Positions 9,064 through 16,918 of a DNA stretch of 27,143 nucleotides are shown here, piece by piece. Both the position numbers and the translations under genes were made by a program. How positions within the stretch are numbered: position 1 is the first letter of the stretch; each line of letters opens with the position of its first letter. This DNA is from Pseudomonadota bacterium (GTDB lineage: Bacteria; Pseudomonadota; Alphaproteobacteria; Sphingomonadales; Sphingomonadaceae), in NCBI GenBank assembly GCA_023387085.1, contig JAEWIL010000020.1:1-27143 (forward strand). The letters are read 5' to 3'. The notes under the pieces were generated by a model. The model was given only the letters and a program-made list of their open reading frames with translations, searched no databases and was not told where the DNA came from.

Positions 9064-10646
9064 TCCACGGTACGATGCAGGACTATCCGCTGACGCTCGA
9101 CAAATTCCTCTCGCACGCTGCGCGCTGGCACGGCGAGGCGGAGGTGGTGACGGCGCGCGAGGACGGCAGCGTGGTTCGCATCGGTTACGCCGCTTTGCGC
9201 GACCGCAGCCTCGCCGTGTCGTCCTTGCTGTCCGGGTTCGGCGTCGGCGGGGGTGACCGGGTGGCCACGCTCGCATGGAACAGCCAGGCGCATGTCGAGG
9301 CCTGGTATGCGACGATGGGGATCGGTGCGGTCTGCCATACGCTCAATCCGCGCCTGACCGCGCCGCAACTCGCGGCGATGGCGGTGCAGTCGGGGGCGAA
9401 GATACTCATCGCCAGTGCCGATCTGCTGCCGCTCGCGCGCTCGATCGTCGAACGTGCGCCGGCAATCGCGCGCGTGCTCGTAATCGACGGCAGTGCCGGG
9501 GACTGGCCCGCGAGCGCGCCGCCGCTGCACGATCTGGAAACGCTGATCGCCGATGCTCCCGGCGGCGCGGTCTGGGGCGAATTCGACGAGCGCGCGCCCG
9601 CCGGACTCTGCTTCACCTCGGGAACGACGGGTGCGCCAAAGGGCGTGACCTACACGCATCGCGCGAGCTTTCTTCACACGCTGCGCGCGCTGCAGGCCGA
9701 CGTCATGGCCTTTACCCACCGCGACGCGGTGCTCGCCGTCGTGCCGATGTTCCATGCCAATGCCTGGGGACTTCCCTTTGCGCTCCCCGCCGTCGGCGGC
9801 AAGCTCGTGCTTCCCGGTCGGCAGGCCGACGGCGCGAGCCTCGCGCGGTTGATCGCGGCCGAGAATGTGACCGTCGGCGTCGGGGTTCCGACGGTGTGGC
9901 TTGGCCTGGTCGAACATATCGAAGCTGTCGGCGGCGACCTGCCCTCGCTCGAACGGATCATCGTCGGCGGCGCGCCGATGGCTCCCGCGCTGATGGAGCG
10001 CATCGAGCAACGCCTTGGCGTTACCGTCCAGACGAGCTGGGGCATGACCGAGCTTTCACCGCTCGGGACGATCGCGCCGCCCGACGATCCGCAGCGCACC
10101 GCGTCGGTGTCGGGACGTCCGGCGATCGGCGTCGACCTGCTGCTCACCGACGCGGCCGGCGTCGCGTTGCCGGACCAGCGCGGGGTCGAAGGCCATCTTC
10201 GCGTCCGCGGACCGGCGGTGGTCGAACGCTATCTGGGACAGGAGGAATCGGCGACCGATGCCGATGGCTGGTTCGCGACCGGTGATCTTGCGCGGATCGA
10301 CGCGCGCGGGAATCTGTCGATCACCGGGCGCGCGAAGGATTTGATCAAGTCGGGCGGCGAATGGATCAACCCTGCGGAGATCGAGGCGGTCGTCGGTGCG
10401 TTGCCTGCCGTGTCGCTGGCCGCCGTGATCGGCCGCGAGGATCCCAAATGGGGCGAGCGGCCGGTGCTGCTCGTCGAGCTCGCCGCGGAAGCGGAGATCA
10501 GCGACGCCGACCTGCTCGCCCCGCTTGCAGGGCGGGTCGCCCCTTGGTGGATCCCCGATGCGGTGGTGCGGCTTGCCTCCATGCCGCTGGCGCCGACCGG
10601 AAAAATCGATAAGATTCGCTTGCGGAACGATCATGGCGCGGGTTGA
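9060..10646 (+). CDS. AMP-dependent acyl-CoA synthetase (fatty/aryl acid ligase)
   Basis: This 528-aa member of the ANL superfamily would activate a carboxylic acid to its CoA thioester via an acyl-adenylate. Core motifs are present: the A3 P-loop FTSGTTGAPKG at 185-195, the A5-like SWGMTE, GWFATGDLA (A7), GRAKDLIKSGGEWINPAEIE (A8 hinge), and the adenylation lysine K515 in PTGKIDK. Overall it resembles medium/long-chain acyl-CoA ligases of the AlkK type. ATG 9060 overlaps the esterase stop by 4 nt (ATGA), and its 3' end overlaps the possible TetR start by 14 nt. The likely substrate is the acid released by the upstream esterase; chain length is unknown. Confidence 0.93.
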   Translation: MIHGTMQDYPLTLDKFLSHAARWHGEAEVVTAREDGSVVRIGYAALRDRSLAVSSLLSGFGVGGGDRVATLAWNSQAHVEAWYATMGIGAVCHTLNPRLTAPQLAAMAVQSGAKILIASADLLPLARSIVERAPAIARVLVIDGSAGDWPASAPPLHDLETLIADAPGGAVWGEFDERAPAGLCFTSGTTGAPKGVTYTHRASFLHTLRALQADVMAFTHRDAVLAVVPMFHANAWGLPFALPAVGGKLVLPGRQADGASLARLIAAENVTVGVGVPTVWLGLVEHIEAVGGDLPSLERIIVGGAPMAPALMERIEQRLGVTVQTSWGMTELSPLGTIAPPDDPQRTASVSGRPAIGVDLLLTDAAGVALPDQRGVEGHLRVRGPAVVERYLGQEESATDADGWFATGDLARIDARGNLSITGRAKDLIKSGGEWINPAEIEAVVGALPAVSLAAVIGREDPKWGERPVLLVELAAEAEISDADLLAPLAGRVAPWWIPDAVVRLASMPLAPTGKIDKIRLRNDHGAG

Positions 10647-11385
10647 CCGGCGAGGGCGCGTTGCAGCAGGGGCGGCGACGGAACAGATATTGAAAGTCGA
10701 ACGGGTGACAGAACAGGCGAAAACGCGTCGGCGATCGACCAAAGCCGAACAGCGCGCCGAAACGATGGAGCAGATCCTCGACGAGGCCGAACTGCTGTTT
10801 TCGCGCCACGGCCTGCACGGCGTGACGCTGAAGGATGTCGCAAAGCGCGTCGGCGTCCACCATACGCTGCTCAACTATTATTTCGAGGACAAGAAGAAGC
10901 TGTTCGACGCCGTCTTTGCGCGGCGCGCGGTGGTGACGAGCACCCGGCGGATGCAGGCGCTCGACGAATATGATAGGGCGAGCGGCGGCAAGCCGACGAT
11001 CGAGGGTGCGCTCCATGCGTTCCTCGACACCGACCTCGACCTTTATATCCATGGTGGCGACGGCTGGAAAAATTATGGCGCGCTCGGCGCGCAGGTCGCC
11101 AATACCCCCGAATGGGGCGCCGAACTGATGGACAGCCATTTCGACCCCGTGGTGTTGCGCCTGATCGAGCTTCTGAAAAGGGCGATGCCCGATTGCGCCG
11201 AAGAAGATATCTTCTGGGGCTATCATTTCGTCACCGGCGCGCTGATGGTCACGCTCGCGCGGACCGGCCGCATCGACAAACTGTCGGGCGGCGTGTGCAA
11301 GTCCGAGGATTTCGAAGCCATCAAGGCGCGCATGGCATCGTTCATGGCGGCGGGCTTCCGGCAAATCTGCAACAAGAAAATCTAG
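10633..11385 (+). CDS. TetR/AcrR-family transcriptional regulator
   Basis: This is a DNA-binding regulator of about 250 aa. The helix-turn-helix is clear in the N-terminal third (GVTLKDVAKRVGVHHTLLNYYF, followed by KKKLFDAVF), and the C-terminal ligand domain is helical with no specific match I recognise. The start is uncertain. ATG 10633 overlaps the ligase gene by 14 nt and gives a basic leader; GTG 10705 gives 226 aa, nearer the family norm. It lies in the operon it probably controls. The two similar palindromes at 3741 and 11426 are its best candidate targets, and a CoA ester or the free acid is a reasonable effector guess. Confidence 0.9.
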   Translation: MARVDRRGRVAAGAATEQILKVERVTEQAKTRRRSTKAEQRAETMEQILDEAELLFSRHGLHGVTLKDVAKRVGVHHTLLNYYFEDKKKLFDAVFARRAVVTSTRRMQALDEYDRASGGKPTIEGALHAFLDTDLDLYIHGGDGWKNYGALGAQVANTPEWGAELMDSHFDPVVLRLIELLKRAMPDCAEEDIFWGYHFVTGALMVTLARTGRIDKLSGGVCKSEDFEAIKARMASFMAAGFRQICNKKI

Positions 11386-11425
11386 GCGGCAGAACCGGCG
11401 TCCGCCCACCTTCCTGCCTAACATA

Positions 11426-11445
11426 TTAACTCACGAGAGAGTGAA
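11426..11445. promoter_or_regulatory. Second copy of candidate TetR operator, before SDR gene
   Basis: TTAACTCACGAGAGAGTGAA has 7 of 10 symmetric positions and shares AGAGTGAA and the T-A-C-C-G skeleton with the site at 3741-3760. It lies between the TetR stop and the SDR ribosome site (GGAG, 11447-11450), suggesting a separate regulated promoter for the SDR gene. Confidence 0.5.
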
Positions 11446-11456
11446 TGGAGACTGTT

Positions 11457-12344
11457 ATGGAACATGAGACTTCCCCGCTGTGCGGCCGCGTCGCCATCGT
11501 CACCGGCGCCGGCGGCGGGTTGGGGCGCACCCATGCGCTTTACCTCGCGAAACAGGGTGCGCGCGTGGTGGTGAACGACCTCGCGCTGGCCGCCGCCGAG
11601 CAGGTCGCGGCCGAGATTGCGGCAAATGGTGGCGAGGCGCTCGCGATCGCAGCGTCGGTGACCGACGAGACCGCCGTCGGGGCGATGGTCCAGGATACGG
11701 TCGATGCGTGGGGCCGCATCGACATCCTCGTCAACAACGCGGGAATCCTGCGCGACAAGAGCTTCGCCAAGATGAGTATCGACGATTTCCGTCTGGTGGT
11801 CGATGTCCACCTGATGGGTGCTGCAATCTGCTGCAAGGCGGTGTGGGACATGATGCGCGAACAGCAATATGGCCGGATCGTCATGACGACCTCATCGTCG
11901 GGCCTTTGGGGAAATTTCGGGCAGGCGAATTACGGTGCCGCCAAGATGGCGCTCGTCGGCCTGATGCAGACGCTGGCAATCGAGGGCGAGAAATACAACA
12001 TTCGCGTCAACAGCCTCGCGCCGACCGCGGCGACGCAGATGACCGAGGGGATTTTATCCGAGCAAAGCCTTGCCGCGCTCGATCCGGCATGCGTCAGCCC
12101 CGGACTGCTGGCGCTGGTTGGCGATGCCGCTCCGACCCGCGCGATCCTCTGCGCCGGAGCAGGTCATTTCGCGAGCGCCGAGATCACGCTGTCCCGTGGC
12201 GTGCTCGTCGGTTCGGGAGAGGATGCGGGGCTCCGCCTGATCGATCGATGGCACGGCGTGACGGCGCGCGACGAGGCGATCGTCCCGGCCTATGGCTTCG
12301 TGCAGGCCGAGCGGGAGGTGAGCAGCGCCGGCGTACGTCCGTAA
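11457..12344 (+). CDS. Short-chain dehydrogenase, MFE-2 / (3R)-hydroxyacyl-CoA dehydrogenase-like
   Basis: This NAD(P)-dependent oxidoreductase of 295 aa has a Rossmann fold. It shows the glycine motif TGAGGGLG (16-23), D41 after the second strand (favouring NAD), NNAG (93-96), and the catalytic S146, Y159 and K163 in a SSSGLWGNFGQANYGAAK context. The N-terminus (GRVAIVTGAGGGLGRTHALYL) and the extended tail past residue 200 match the hydroxyacyl-CoA dehydrogenase domain of multifunctional enzyme type 2. A role in beta-oxidation of the CoA ester made by the upstream ligase is therefore likely. ATG 11457 is preferred over ATG 11445 because GGAG lies 6 nt before it and 11445 falls in the palindrome. 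Steroid or aliphatic substrates both remain possible. Confidence 0.9.
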   Translation: MEHETSPLCGRVAIVTGAGGGLGRTHALYLAKQGARVVVNDLALAAAEQVAAEIAANGGEALAIAASVTDETAVGAMVQDTVDAWGRIDILVNNAGILRDKSFAKMSIDDFRLVVDVHLMGAAICCKAVWDMMREQQYGRIVMTTSSSGLWGNFGQANYGAAKMALVGLMQTLAIEGEKYNIRVNSLAPTAATQMTEGILSEQSLAALDPACVSPGLLALVGDAAPTRAILCAGAGHFASAEITLSRGVLVGSGEDAGLRLIDRWHGVTARDEAIVPAYGFVQAEREVSSAGVRP

Positions 12345-12356
12345 AGCGAATGATAT

Positions 12357-12379
12357 GCGCGGCGGCCACGCCGCCGCGT
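12357..12379. terminator. GC hairpin between convergent genes
   Basis: CGCGGCGGC (12358-12366) and GCCGCCGCG (12370-12378) form a perfect 9-bp stem with a 3-nt loop. It lies between the SDR stop and the stop of the convergent DUF1989 gene. No strong U-tract follows, so it is a candidate bidirectional terminator rather than a textbook one. Confidence 0.55.
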
Positions 12380-12394
12380 AACCTATCCATTGTC

Positions 12395-12979
12395 TCAGCC
12401 GCCGGGTTCGATCTCATACTGGATCGGTTTGAACGTGCCGCCGCAGCTATCGTAGTCGGAGCAGGCCGTGAGCCCGACGATCAGGTCGTCAAGCGCGCGC
12501 AGCCGGATGAAATCGCCGGGCTTCGTCGTTGGAGCCTCGACCCTGATACGGCCATCGGCCGCGACGGGCACATTCATGAAGATGTTGAAGGCCGTGGGGA
12601 TCATGTCGGGCCCGACGCCATAGGGCGCCAACGCTTCGGCAAGATTGCCGAAACATCCGCAATGCACGGGCCTGTCCGGATAGAAATGGCGAAAGGTCGC
12701 CTCGCTGCACGGAGTCAACAGAAAGTCGTGGACGCCGACGCTGTCCTCGACGATCTCCAGCAGCGGTCGCGACCGGTTCGACCACAGGCGGTTTCCGGTC
12801 GTCAGCCGTACCGTCTCCTCATAGTCGAAGGTTCGTCCGTTCGAAATCATCTCCCCCGGCTCACCGGCGACGCAGGCAAGCATGTCGCTGACCTGCCCGC
12901 CCTCGGGGTCGATGACCTTCAATATGTCCCCGCGCGCAAGCGGGAAGGCGGCGGCGCTGCGCGGTGCGATTTCCGTCAT
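12395..12979 (-). CDS. DUF1989 / urea carboxylase-associated family protein
   Basis: This 194-aa protein shows the family pattern: ARGDILKVIDPEGGQVSDM near the N-terminus, then PCSEATF and HCGCFGN in the middle, FNIFMNVPV, and TACSDYDSCGG near the C-terminus. The conserved Cys/His/Asp residues look like a metal site. Relatives sit beside urea carboxylase or allophanate hydrolase genes, but no such genes are visible here. Its ATG overlaps the stop of the YqcI/YcgG gene by 4 nt, with AGGAG 6 nt upstream, so the two are made together and probably act on the same nitrogen compound. The biochemical role of DUF1989 is not established; I assign none. Confidence 0.88.
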   Translation of the reverse strand: MTEIAPRSAAAFPLARGDILKVIDPEGGQVSDMLACVAGEPGEMISNGRTFDYEETVRLTTGNRLWSNRSRPLLEIVEDSVGVHDFLLTPCSEATFRHFYPDRPVHCGCFGNLAEALAPYGVGPDMIPTAFNIFMNVPVAADGRIRVEAPTTKPGDFIRLRALDDLIVGLTACSDYDSCGGTFKPIQYEIEPGG

Positions 12980-13668
12980 ACCTTGCTCCTCGGATCGCGG
13001 AAGGGGCAGCGCCAGCTTTCGTCGACCTGCCGTCCGCTATACTGCGCCGCCTCGCTCGCCTCGCCATGTCGCGCCAGCATGGGATTGATGTCGCCGGCGA
13101 GTTCGGCATCACGCGCCAGAATGCGCTCGCGCATCCTTTCATACCGTCCTTCGGAGCGCAGCCGTTCGAACTGATCGTGCAGATTGAATATCAGCACGGG
13201 CTTGCGAAAGCGGCGGGCCGGCCGCGACGCGCGCGGATGGAGGCCGACCACGAAAAAAGCCTCACCGCCGAAACTGAGCGAGAAGTGCGGATTCTCGGGA
13301 TCGGGGCAAACGCGCGGATCATAGGGAAGGCCCTTCCAGGCGTCCTTGTCGGCGAGCGACTGGATACGGTCCCAAAGAGCGTCCTCGAATGCGGCCTCGT
13401 CCAGATCGTCCGGCCCCCGGAAAAGGACCGCGAGGCTGCGAAGGCCTTGCGGATCGTCTCTATAGGCGTGCGCCCAATCCAGCAGCTCGCGATGGATTTC
13501 CAGGTCGTTCCACGAACTTCTCAGGTCGCGGGCCTCGATCATGCGGAGCATGGAGGTGGCAAGTGCCGATTTCGCTCCGACGCATGGAAAATCCGGACCT
13601 TCGATGAAGGATCGAAAGTGCGCGGAAAGATCGGTGCGGGCGGGGGATTCGTCGATGTCGATAGCCAT
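12976..13668 (-). CDS. YqcI/YcgG family, GntA/DcsA-like heme-dependent N-hydroxylase candidate
   Basis: This protein of about 230 aa has the YqcI/YcgG hallmarks: SFIEGPDFPCVGAKSAL near the start, DPENPHFSLSFGGEAFFVVG and HPRASRPARRF in the middle, NLHDQFERLR, then INPML and QYSGR...WRCPF at the end. Characterised relatives are heme enzymes: DcsA N-hydroxylates arginine in D-cycloserine synthesis, and GntA acts in guanitoxin synthesis. Guanidine or amine N-hydroxylation is thus the working idea. I start it at ATG 13668 (MAIDIDE). A GTG at 13710 would add 14 residues, and neither has a strong ribosome site. It is coupled by a 4-nt overlap to the DUF1989 gene. No cycloserine- or guanitoxin-type partner genes are nearby, so the product may differ. 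Confidence 0.82.
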   Translation of the reverse strand: MAIDIDESPARTDLSAHFRSFIEGPDFPCVGAKSALATSMLRMIEARDLRSSWNDLEIHRELLDWAHAYRDDPQGLRSLAVLFRGPDDLDEAAFEDALWDRIQSLADKDAWKGLPYDPRVCPDPENPHFSLSFGGEAFFVVGLHPRASRPARRFRKPVLIFNLHDQFERLRSEGRYERMRERILARDAELAGDINPMLARHGEASEAAQYSGRQVDESWRCPFRDPRSKV

Positions 13669-13730
13669 ATGTTTTAAAACTCTCGCGAAAGGGGAAAGCT
13701 GCAACGTCACTCGGCTGCTGTCGGACGGTG

Positions 13731-14477
13731 CTATTTCTGGCAGGCGACGATTGCCGCGATCACGGCAAGCGTCTCGGCCGGGTCGCGCACGCGCACGGTA
13801 TCGAGGCCGATCTCCTTCGCCGGATAGTCGTTGCCGCCGGGAAAAATCGCATCGCCGATGAACAGCATCGCATCCAAGGGAAAGCCGCTCGCCTCGGCCA
13901 GCTTGCTGAGGCCATAACCCTTGTCGACACCCTCACGGGTTATGTCGATCGAGGTGGTGCCGCCCATGTTGATCGACAGGCCCGGAAGCCGCTCCTTCAG
14001 ATCGGCCTGGATGATCTTGCGCTTCGCGAAGTCGGGGTCCCACATCTCTTTCGCGTGGATCGGTGCCTGCTGCCCCAGCGCCGAGAAGGTGATCTGGCTG
14101 CCGCGATCCTCGATCCTTTCGCCCCAGGTTTCCTCGGGTACGAAACCGGTTGCTTCCAATGCGGCGTCGAAGGCATTCAGAATCTCGCGCCTTTGCTCCT
14201 CGTCGAACAGTTCGGCATATGCCGCCTGCCACGCGCCATCGCGATGGGTATAGAGCTTCGTACCCGTGGTGGGCATCAGCCAGAGGCGAAAGCGATCGGC
14301 GCGATCCGGCAACCGGTTCGCCACCTGTGTTTCGAATTGCGGCCAGTCACCGCCAGAGATGACGGCGACGTCGGCGACGTCGAGCAAATCCGCGAGCGCT
14401 TCGCCCATGGCGGCTGTCAGCGGCTGCTTGCTCTCGGCAAGCGTTCCGTCGAGGTCGAACGCGACGAGCTGTTTCAT
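13731..14477 (-). CDS. HAD-IIB family phosphatase (phosphomannomutase / sugar-phosphate phosphatase-like)
   Basis: This is a 248-aa haloacid-dehalogenase-superfamily enzyme. Motif I is DLDGTLAES with nucleophile D8 and acid/base D10, motif II is the ISGGD region (residues 40-44), and motif IV is IGDAIFPGGND near 215-225. The cap carries GGTTSIDITREGVDKGYGL, which resembles eukaryotic-type phosphomannomutases and the HAD-IIB sugar phosphatases. The likely activity is dephosphorylation or mutase action on a hexose phosphate. The gene follows the glycosyltransferase gene on the same strand after 107 nt containing hairpins, so it may be only partly co-transcribed. A glycosyltransferase plus sugar-phosphate phosphatase pair suggests glycoside or compatible-solute synthesis, but this is inference. 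Confidence 0.85.
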   Translation of the reverse strand: MKQLVAFDLDGTLAESKQPLTAAMGEALADLLDVADVAVISGGDWPQFETQVANRLPDRADRFRLWLMPTTGTKLYTHRDGAWQAAYAELFDEEQRREILNAFDAALEATGFVPEETWGERIEDRGSQITFSALGQQAPIHAKEMWDPDFAKRKIIQADLKERLPGLSINMGGTTSIDITREGVDKGYGLSKLAEASGFPLDAMLFIGDAIFPGGNDYPAKEIGLDTVRVRDPAETLAVIAAIVACQK

Positions 14478-14507
14478 CCAAAAATATCCTGTAAATCAAA
14501 GGAATCG

Positions 14508-14574
14508 CGGGGGCCGGGCCTGGTCCCCGGTCACGGCGCCATCCGACTCGCGCTAAACACGCGGCGGATGGCGC
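14508..14574. repeat. Two tandem hairpins between glycosyltransferase and HAD genes
   Basis: The first stem is CGGGGGCC/GGTCCCCG (14508-14515 with 14522-14529, one G-U). The second is stronger: GCGCCATCCG (14536-14545) pairs perfectly with CGGATGGCGC (14565-14574), and CGCG pairs inside the loop. There is no U-tract on either side. It could attenuate read-through from the glycosyltransferase gene or stabilise mRNA ends, and it looks REP-like. Confidence 0.5.
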
Positions 14575-14584
14575 TGCGCTCGTC

Positions 14585-16918
14585 TCATCCGGCCAGCGCC
14601 GGCATTTCTTCTGCCCGCGTGCGAAGCGGTGAGGACGTCACCGTCGCCACGTCCACCCGCCAGAACCCGTCGGCCATAGCCTGATGCGCGAGGTGGAAAG
14701 AAAGAACCGATTCTGCGCCGCAATTGAGGTTCACGCCCCGGGGAGTAAGGCCGTCGAAGCACCGTCCACTGCGCATATCTCCCAGCGGCACGCCGCGGTC
14801 GTTGTCGCCGAGGAACCAGCGCCAGGCCGTTTCGGCGCGCGTGCGCCAGACCCGCTGCCCGCTTGTTGCAAACGCTGTCGCGCAGGCGGCAATCGTTGCC
14901 CACGCCTCGATCGGCTGTTGATCGAAGGGCAGGTCTTCCCCTTCTTTACCGAAGCCTTCCGAGCCGATCGGGCGGAAATGTCCCGATGCGGCGGTCTGCT
15001 TCTCGCACAGCCAGTCGAGGGCCGCGAGACCGGCCTCTTGATGCGGAAGCGAGGGAAGGCGTCGCCCGGCGCGGATAAGCGCCTCCGCCAGCCGCGCATT
15101 GTCATAGGCCAGTCCGGCCTCGAACCACTCGCGGTCCGGGCGCCGGGCGTGTTTCCAGAGCGCGTGTAAAAAGGCGCCGCCACGCTCGATAATCTCGTGA
15201 GCTTGCTTGTTCCCTGGCTCCTCGTCGAGCAGATGATCGGCGCCGAGAAGTGCGAAAGCGATGGCACGCGGGCTTTTGAACGTCCGCACCATCGGGGCGG
15301 CCCGCTCGAACCAGTCTTTTGCCCATTGGCGGAAATCGGCGCTCTGGGCCTTTGCCGCGCTGTGGCCAAGCGCCCATAGCGTCCGTCCGTTGCTGTCCTC
15401 GGAGCCGACCTCCTCGAGCCAGCGGCGGTCATAGCCCATGAAATTGCGAAAGAGGCCGCGGCCGGGGTTCCAAGCGTGCTGGATGAAGCTGGCAAAGGCC
15501 AGCAGCCGCCGTCCGGACTCATCGTCCCGCTGCCGCCTGCCGTGCACGAACATCAGCGCCCGCGCGTTGTCGTCGATGCAATAGCCGTGGTCGCGGTCGG
15601 GCACGATGCCTTTGGCGTGCTGGAAAATGCCCACGTCGTCGCACATGGCCCACACGCCCGCGATGGCGGGTTCGCGGTGCGTCGTCGGCTTCGGCGTCGC
15701 TTTTGCGGCGACCCCGGAGACGAGCGCGGCAAACCGCTGCGCGACCACGCTCCACGCGGTCTGCCGGCCACGCCGATAGGCACGGTCCTGCAACGCCGCA
15801 CGTTCGCCGGGGACGGCAAGCAGCAATCGCACCGCTTCGGCAATCGCATCGCTGCCGCAGTCGGGCAAAAGCATACCGACATCGTCGCGCAGCAGCTCTC
15901 GGGCATGAACGAACGGGGTTGAAACGACCGCGCGGCCAAGCGCCACCGCATAGGCGAGCGTGCCCGACGTGATTTGTTGAAGATTGGGATAGGGGGCGAG
16001 ATAGATATCGCACACCTCGATCTGGTCGAGCAAATCCTCGCTGCCAAGGAAGCGGTTGTCCCAAGCGATATTGCCGGCAACGCCCAGTTCCTCGGCAAGC
16101 GCCTCCAGACTTTCGCGATAGGCTTCTCCCTCCGCGGCGACCAGATTCGGATGCGTGGCGCCGACGATCCGATAGAGAATATCGGGATATTGCGCCGCGA
16201 TCGCGGGCAGGGCGCGAATGGCGGTTTCCAGACCCTTGCCCGGCCCGATCAGGCCGAACGTCGACAGAACCGGGCGGTCGCCGATGCCGAGCGCATCGCG
16301 CAGCGGCGACCGTTCGACGAAGGGACGATCGGGAGTCCCATGCTCGATGACCTCGATCTGGTCGCGATCGGCGCGATAGACGTCGAGCAGGGTCGTTCGC
16401 CCGAACTCGCTCATGACCACGAATTTCGAGGCACGCGCGACGAGGCGGTCCATCACCGCGCGTTGATCGGCATTGGGGTTTTCGAGCACGGTGTGAAGCG
16501 TGACGATCAGCGGCGCGGCGATCCGGTCGACCAGTTCGAGGATCATCGCACCGGCGGGACCACCGAAAATTCCGAATTCATGCTGCAGCCACACGACGTC
16601 GGCGCCGCTCTCGTTGATGCGCGCCGCGGCCGCGCGGTAACTGGCCGGATCGCGCTCGTCGATTGCCATCGTCACAGCGGGATCGGCGGCGTCGCCGGCG
16701 CGGCTCCGCATCGCATAGATGTCGATATCGAGCGCGGGAGCGGCGATGGTCAGATGATCGAAGCTGTCGGCGGTGAAGGTAGCGATGCCGCATTGGCGCG
16801 GCCGAAAACATCCGATCAGCGCCAGGCGCCGCGCATCGGAAGATCTGGATTCGGAAACAGGGAGCGTTGCATCTTCCGAAAGTGGGAAGAAAAACCGATC
16901 TTCGCTGTCATATTTCAT
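14585..16918 (-). CDS. GT4-type glycosyltransferase fused to C-terminal helical (six-hairpin-like) domain
   Basis: This large protein (777 aa) has two parts. Residues about 30-410 are a GT-B fold GT4 glycosyltransferase: GCFRPRQCGIATFT at the N-lobe, QHEFGIFGGPAG, HTVLENP, then FGLIGPGKGLETAI and the donor-site region PYPNLQQITSGTLAYAVALG. This resembles the mannosyltransferase-like GT4 branch. Residues about 420-760 are helical and rich in Trp and acidic pairs (GYCIDDNARALM, GLAYDNARLAEALI, FDQQPIEAWATIAACATAF, GVNLNCGAESVLSFHLA), like an (alpha/alpha)6 glycosidase-type domain. ATG 16918 has GAGGA 6 nt upstream. Such fusions occur beside mannoside phosphorylase genes in other bacteria, but none is seen here. 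Sugar donor and acceptor are unknown. Confidence 0.85.
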   Translation of the reverse strand: MKYDSEDRFFFPLSEDATLPVSESRSSDARRLALIGCFRPRQCGIATFTADSFDHLTIAAPALDIDIYAMRSRAGDAADPAVTMAIDERDPASYRAAAARINESGADVVWLQHEFGIFGGPAGAMILELVDRIAAPLIVTLHTVLENPNADQRAVMDRLVARASKFVVMSEFGRTTLLDVYRADRDQIEVIEHGTPDRPFVERSPLRDALGIGDRPVLSTFGLIGPGKGLETAIRALPAIAAQYPDILYRIVGATHPNLVAAEGEAYRESLEALAEELGVAGNIAWDNRFLGSEDLLDQIEVCDIYLAPYPNLQQITSGTLAYAVALGRAVVSTPFVHARELLRDDVGMLLPDCGSDAIAEAVRLLLAVPGERAALQDRAYRRGRQTAWSVVAQRFAALVSGVAAKATPKPTTHREPAIAGVWAMCDDVGIFQHAKGIVPDRDHGYCIDDNARALMFVHGRRQRDDESGRRLLAFASFIQHAWNPGRGLFRNFMGYDRRWLEEVGSEDSNGRTLWALGHSAAKAQSADFRQWAKDWFERAAPMVRTFKSPRAIAFALLGADHLLDEEPGNKQAHEIIERGGAFLHALWKHARRPDREWFEAGLAYDNARLAEALIRAGRRLPSLPHQEAGLAALDWLCEKQTAASGHFRPIGSEGFGKEGEDLPFDQQPIEAWATIAACATAFATSGQRVWRTRAETAWRWFLGDNDRGVPLGDMRSGRCFDGLTPRGVNLNCGAESVLSFHLAHQAMADGFWRVDVATVTSSPLRTRAEEMPALAG

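Noticed and set aside
10525..10632. Upstream extension of the TetR frame
   Set aside because: It overlaps the 3' end of the acyl-CoA synthetase, including its conserved terminal lysine motif, and adds a peptide unlike TetR proteins.
16901..16912. LacI-like half-site (minus-strand TATGACAGCGAA) in the glycosyltransferase gene
   Set aside because: It lies in coding codons Tyr-Asp-Ser-Glu and lacks the right half of the palindrome, so it is probably coincidence.
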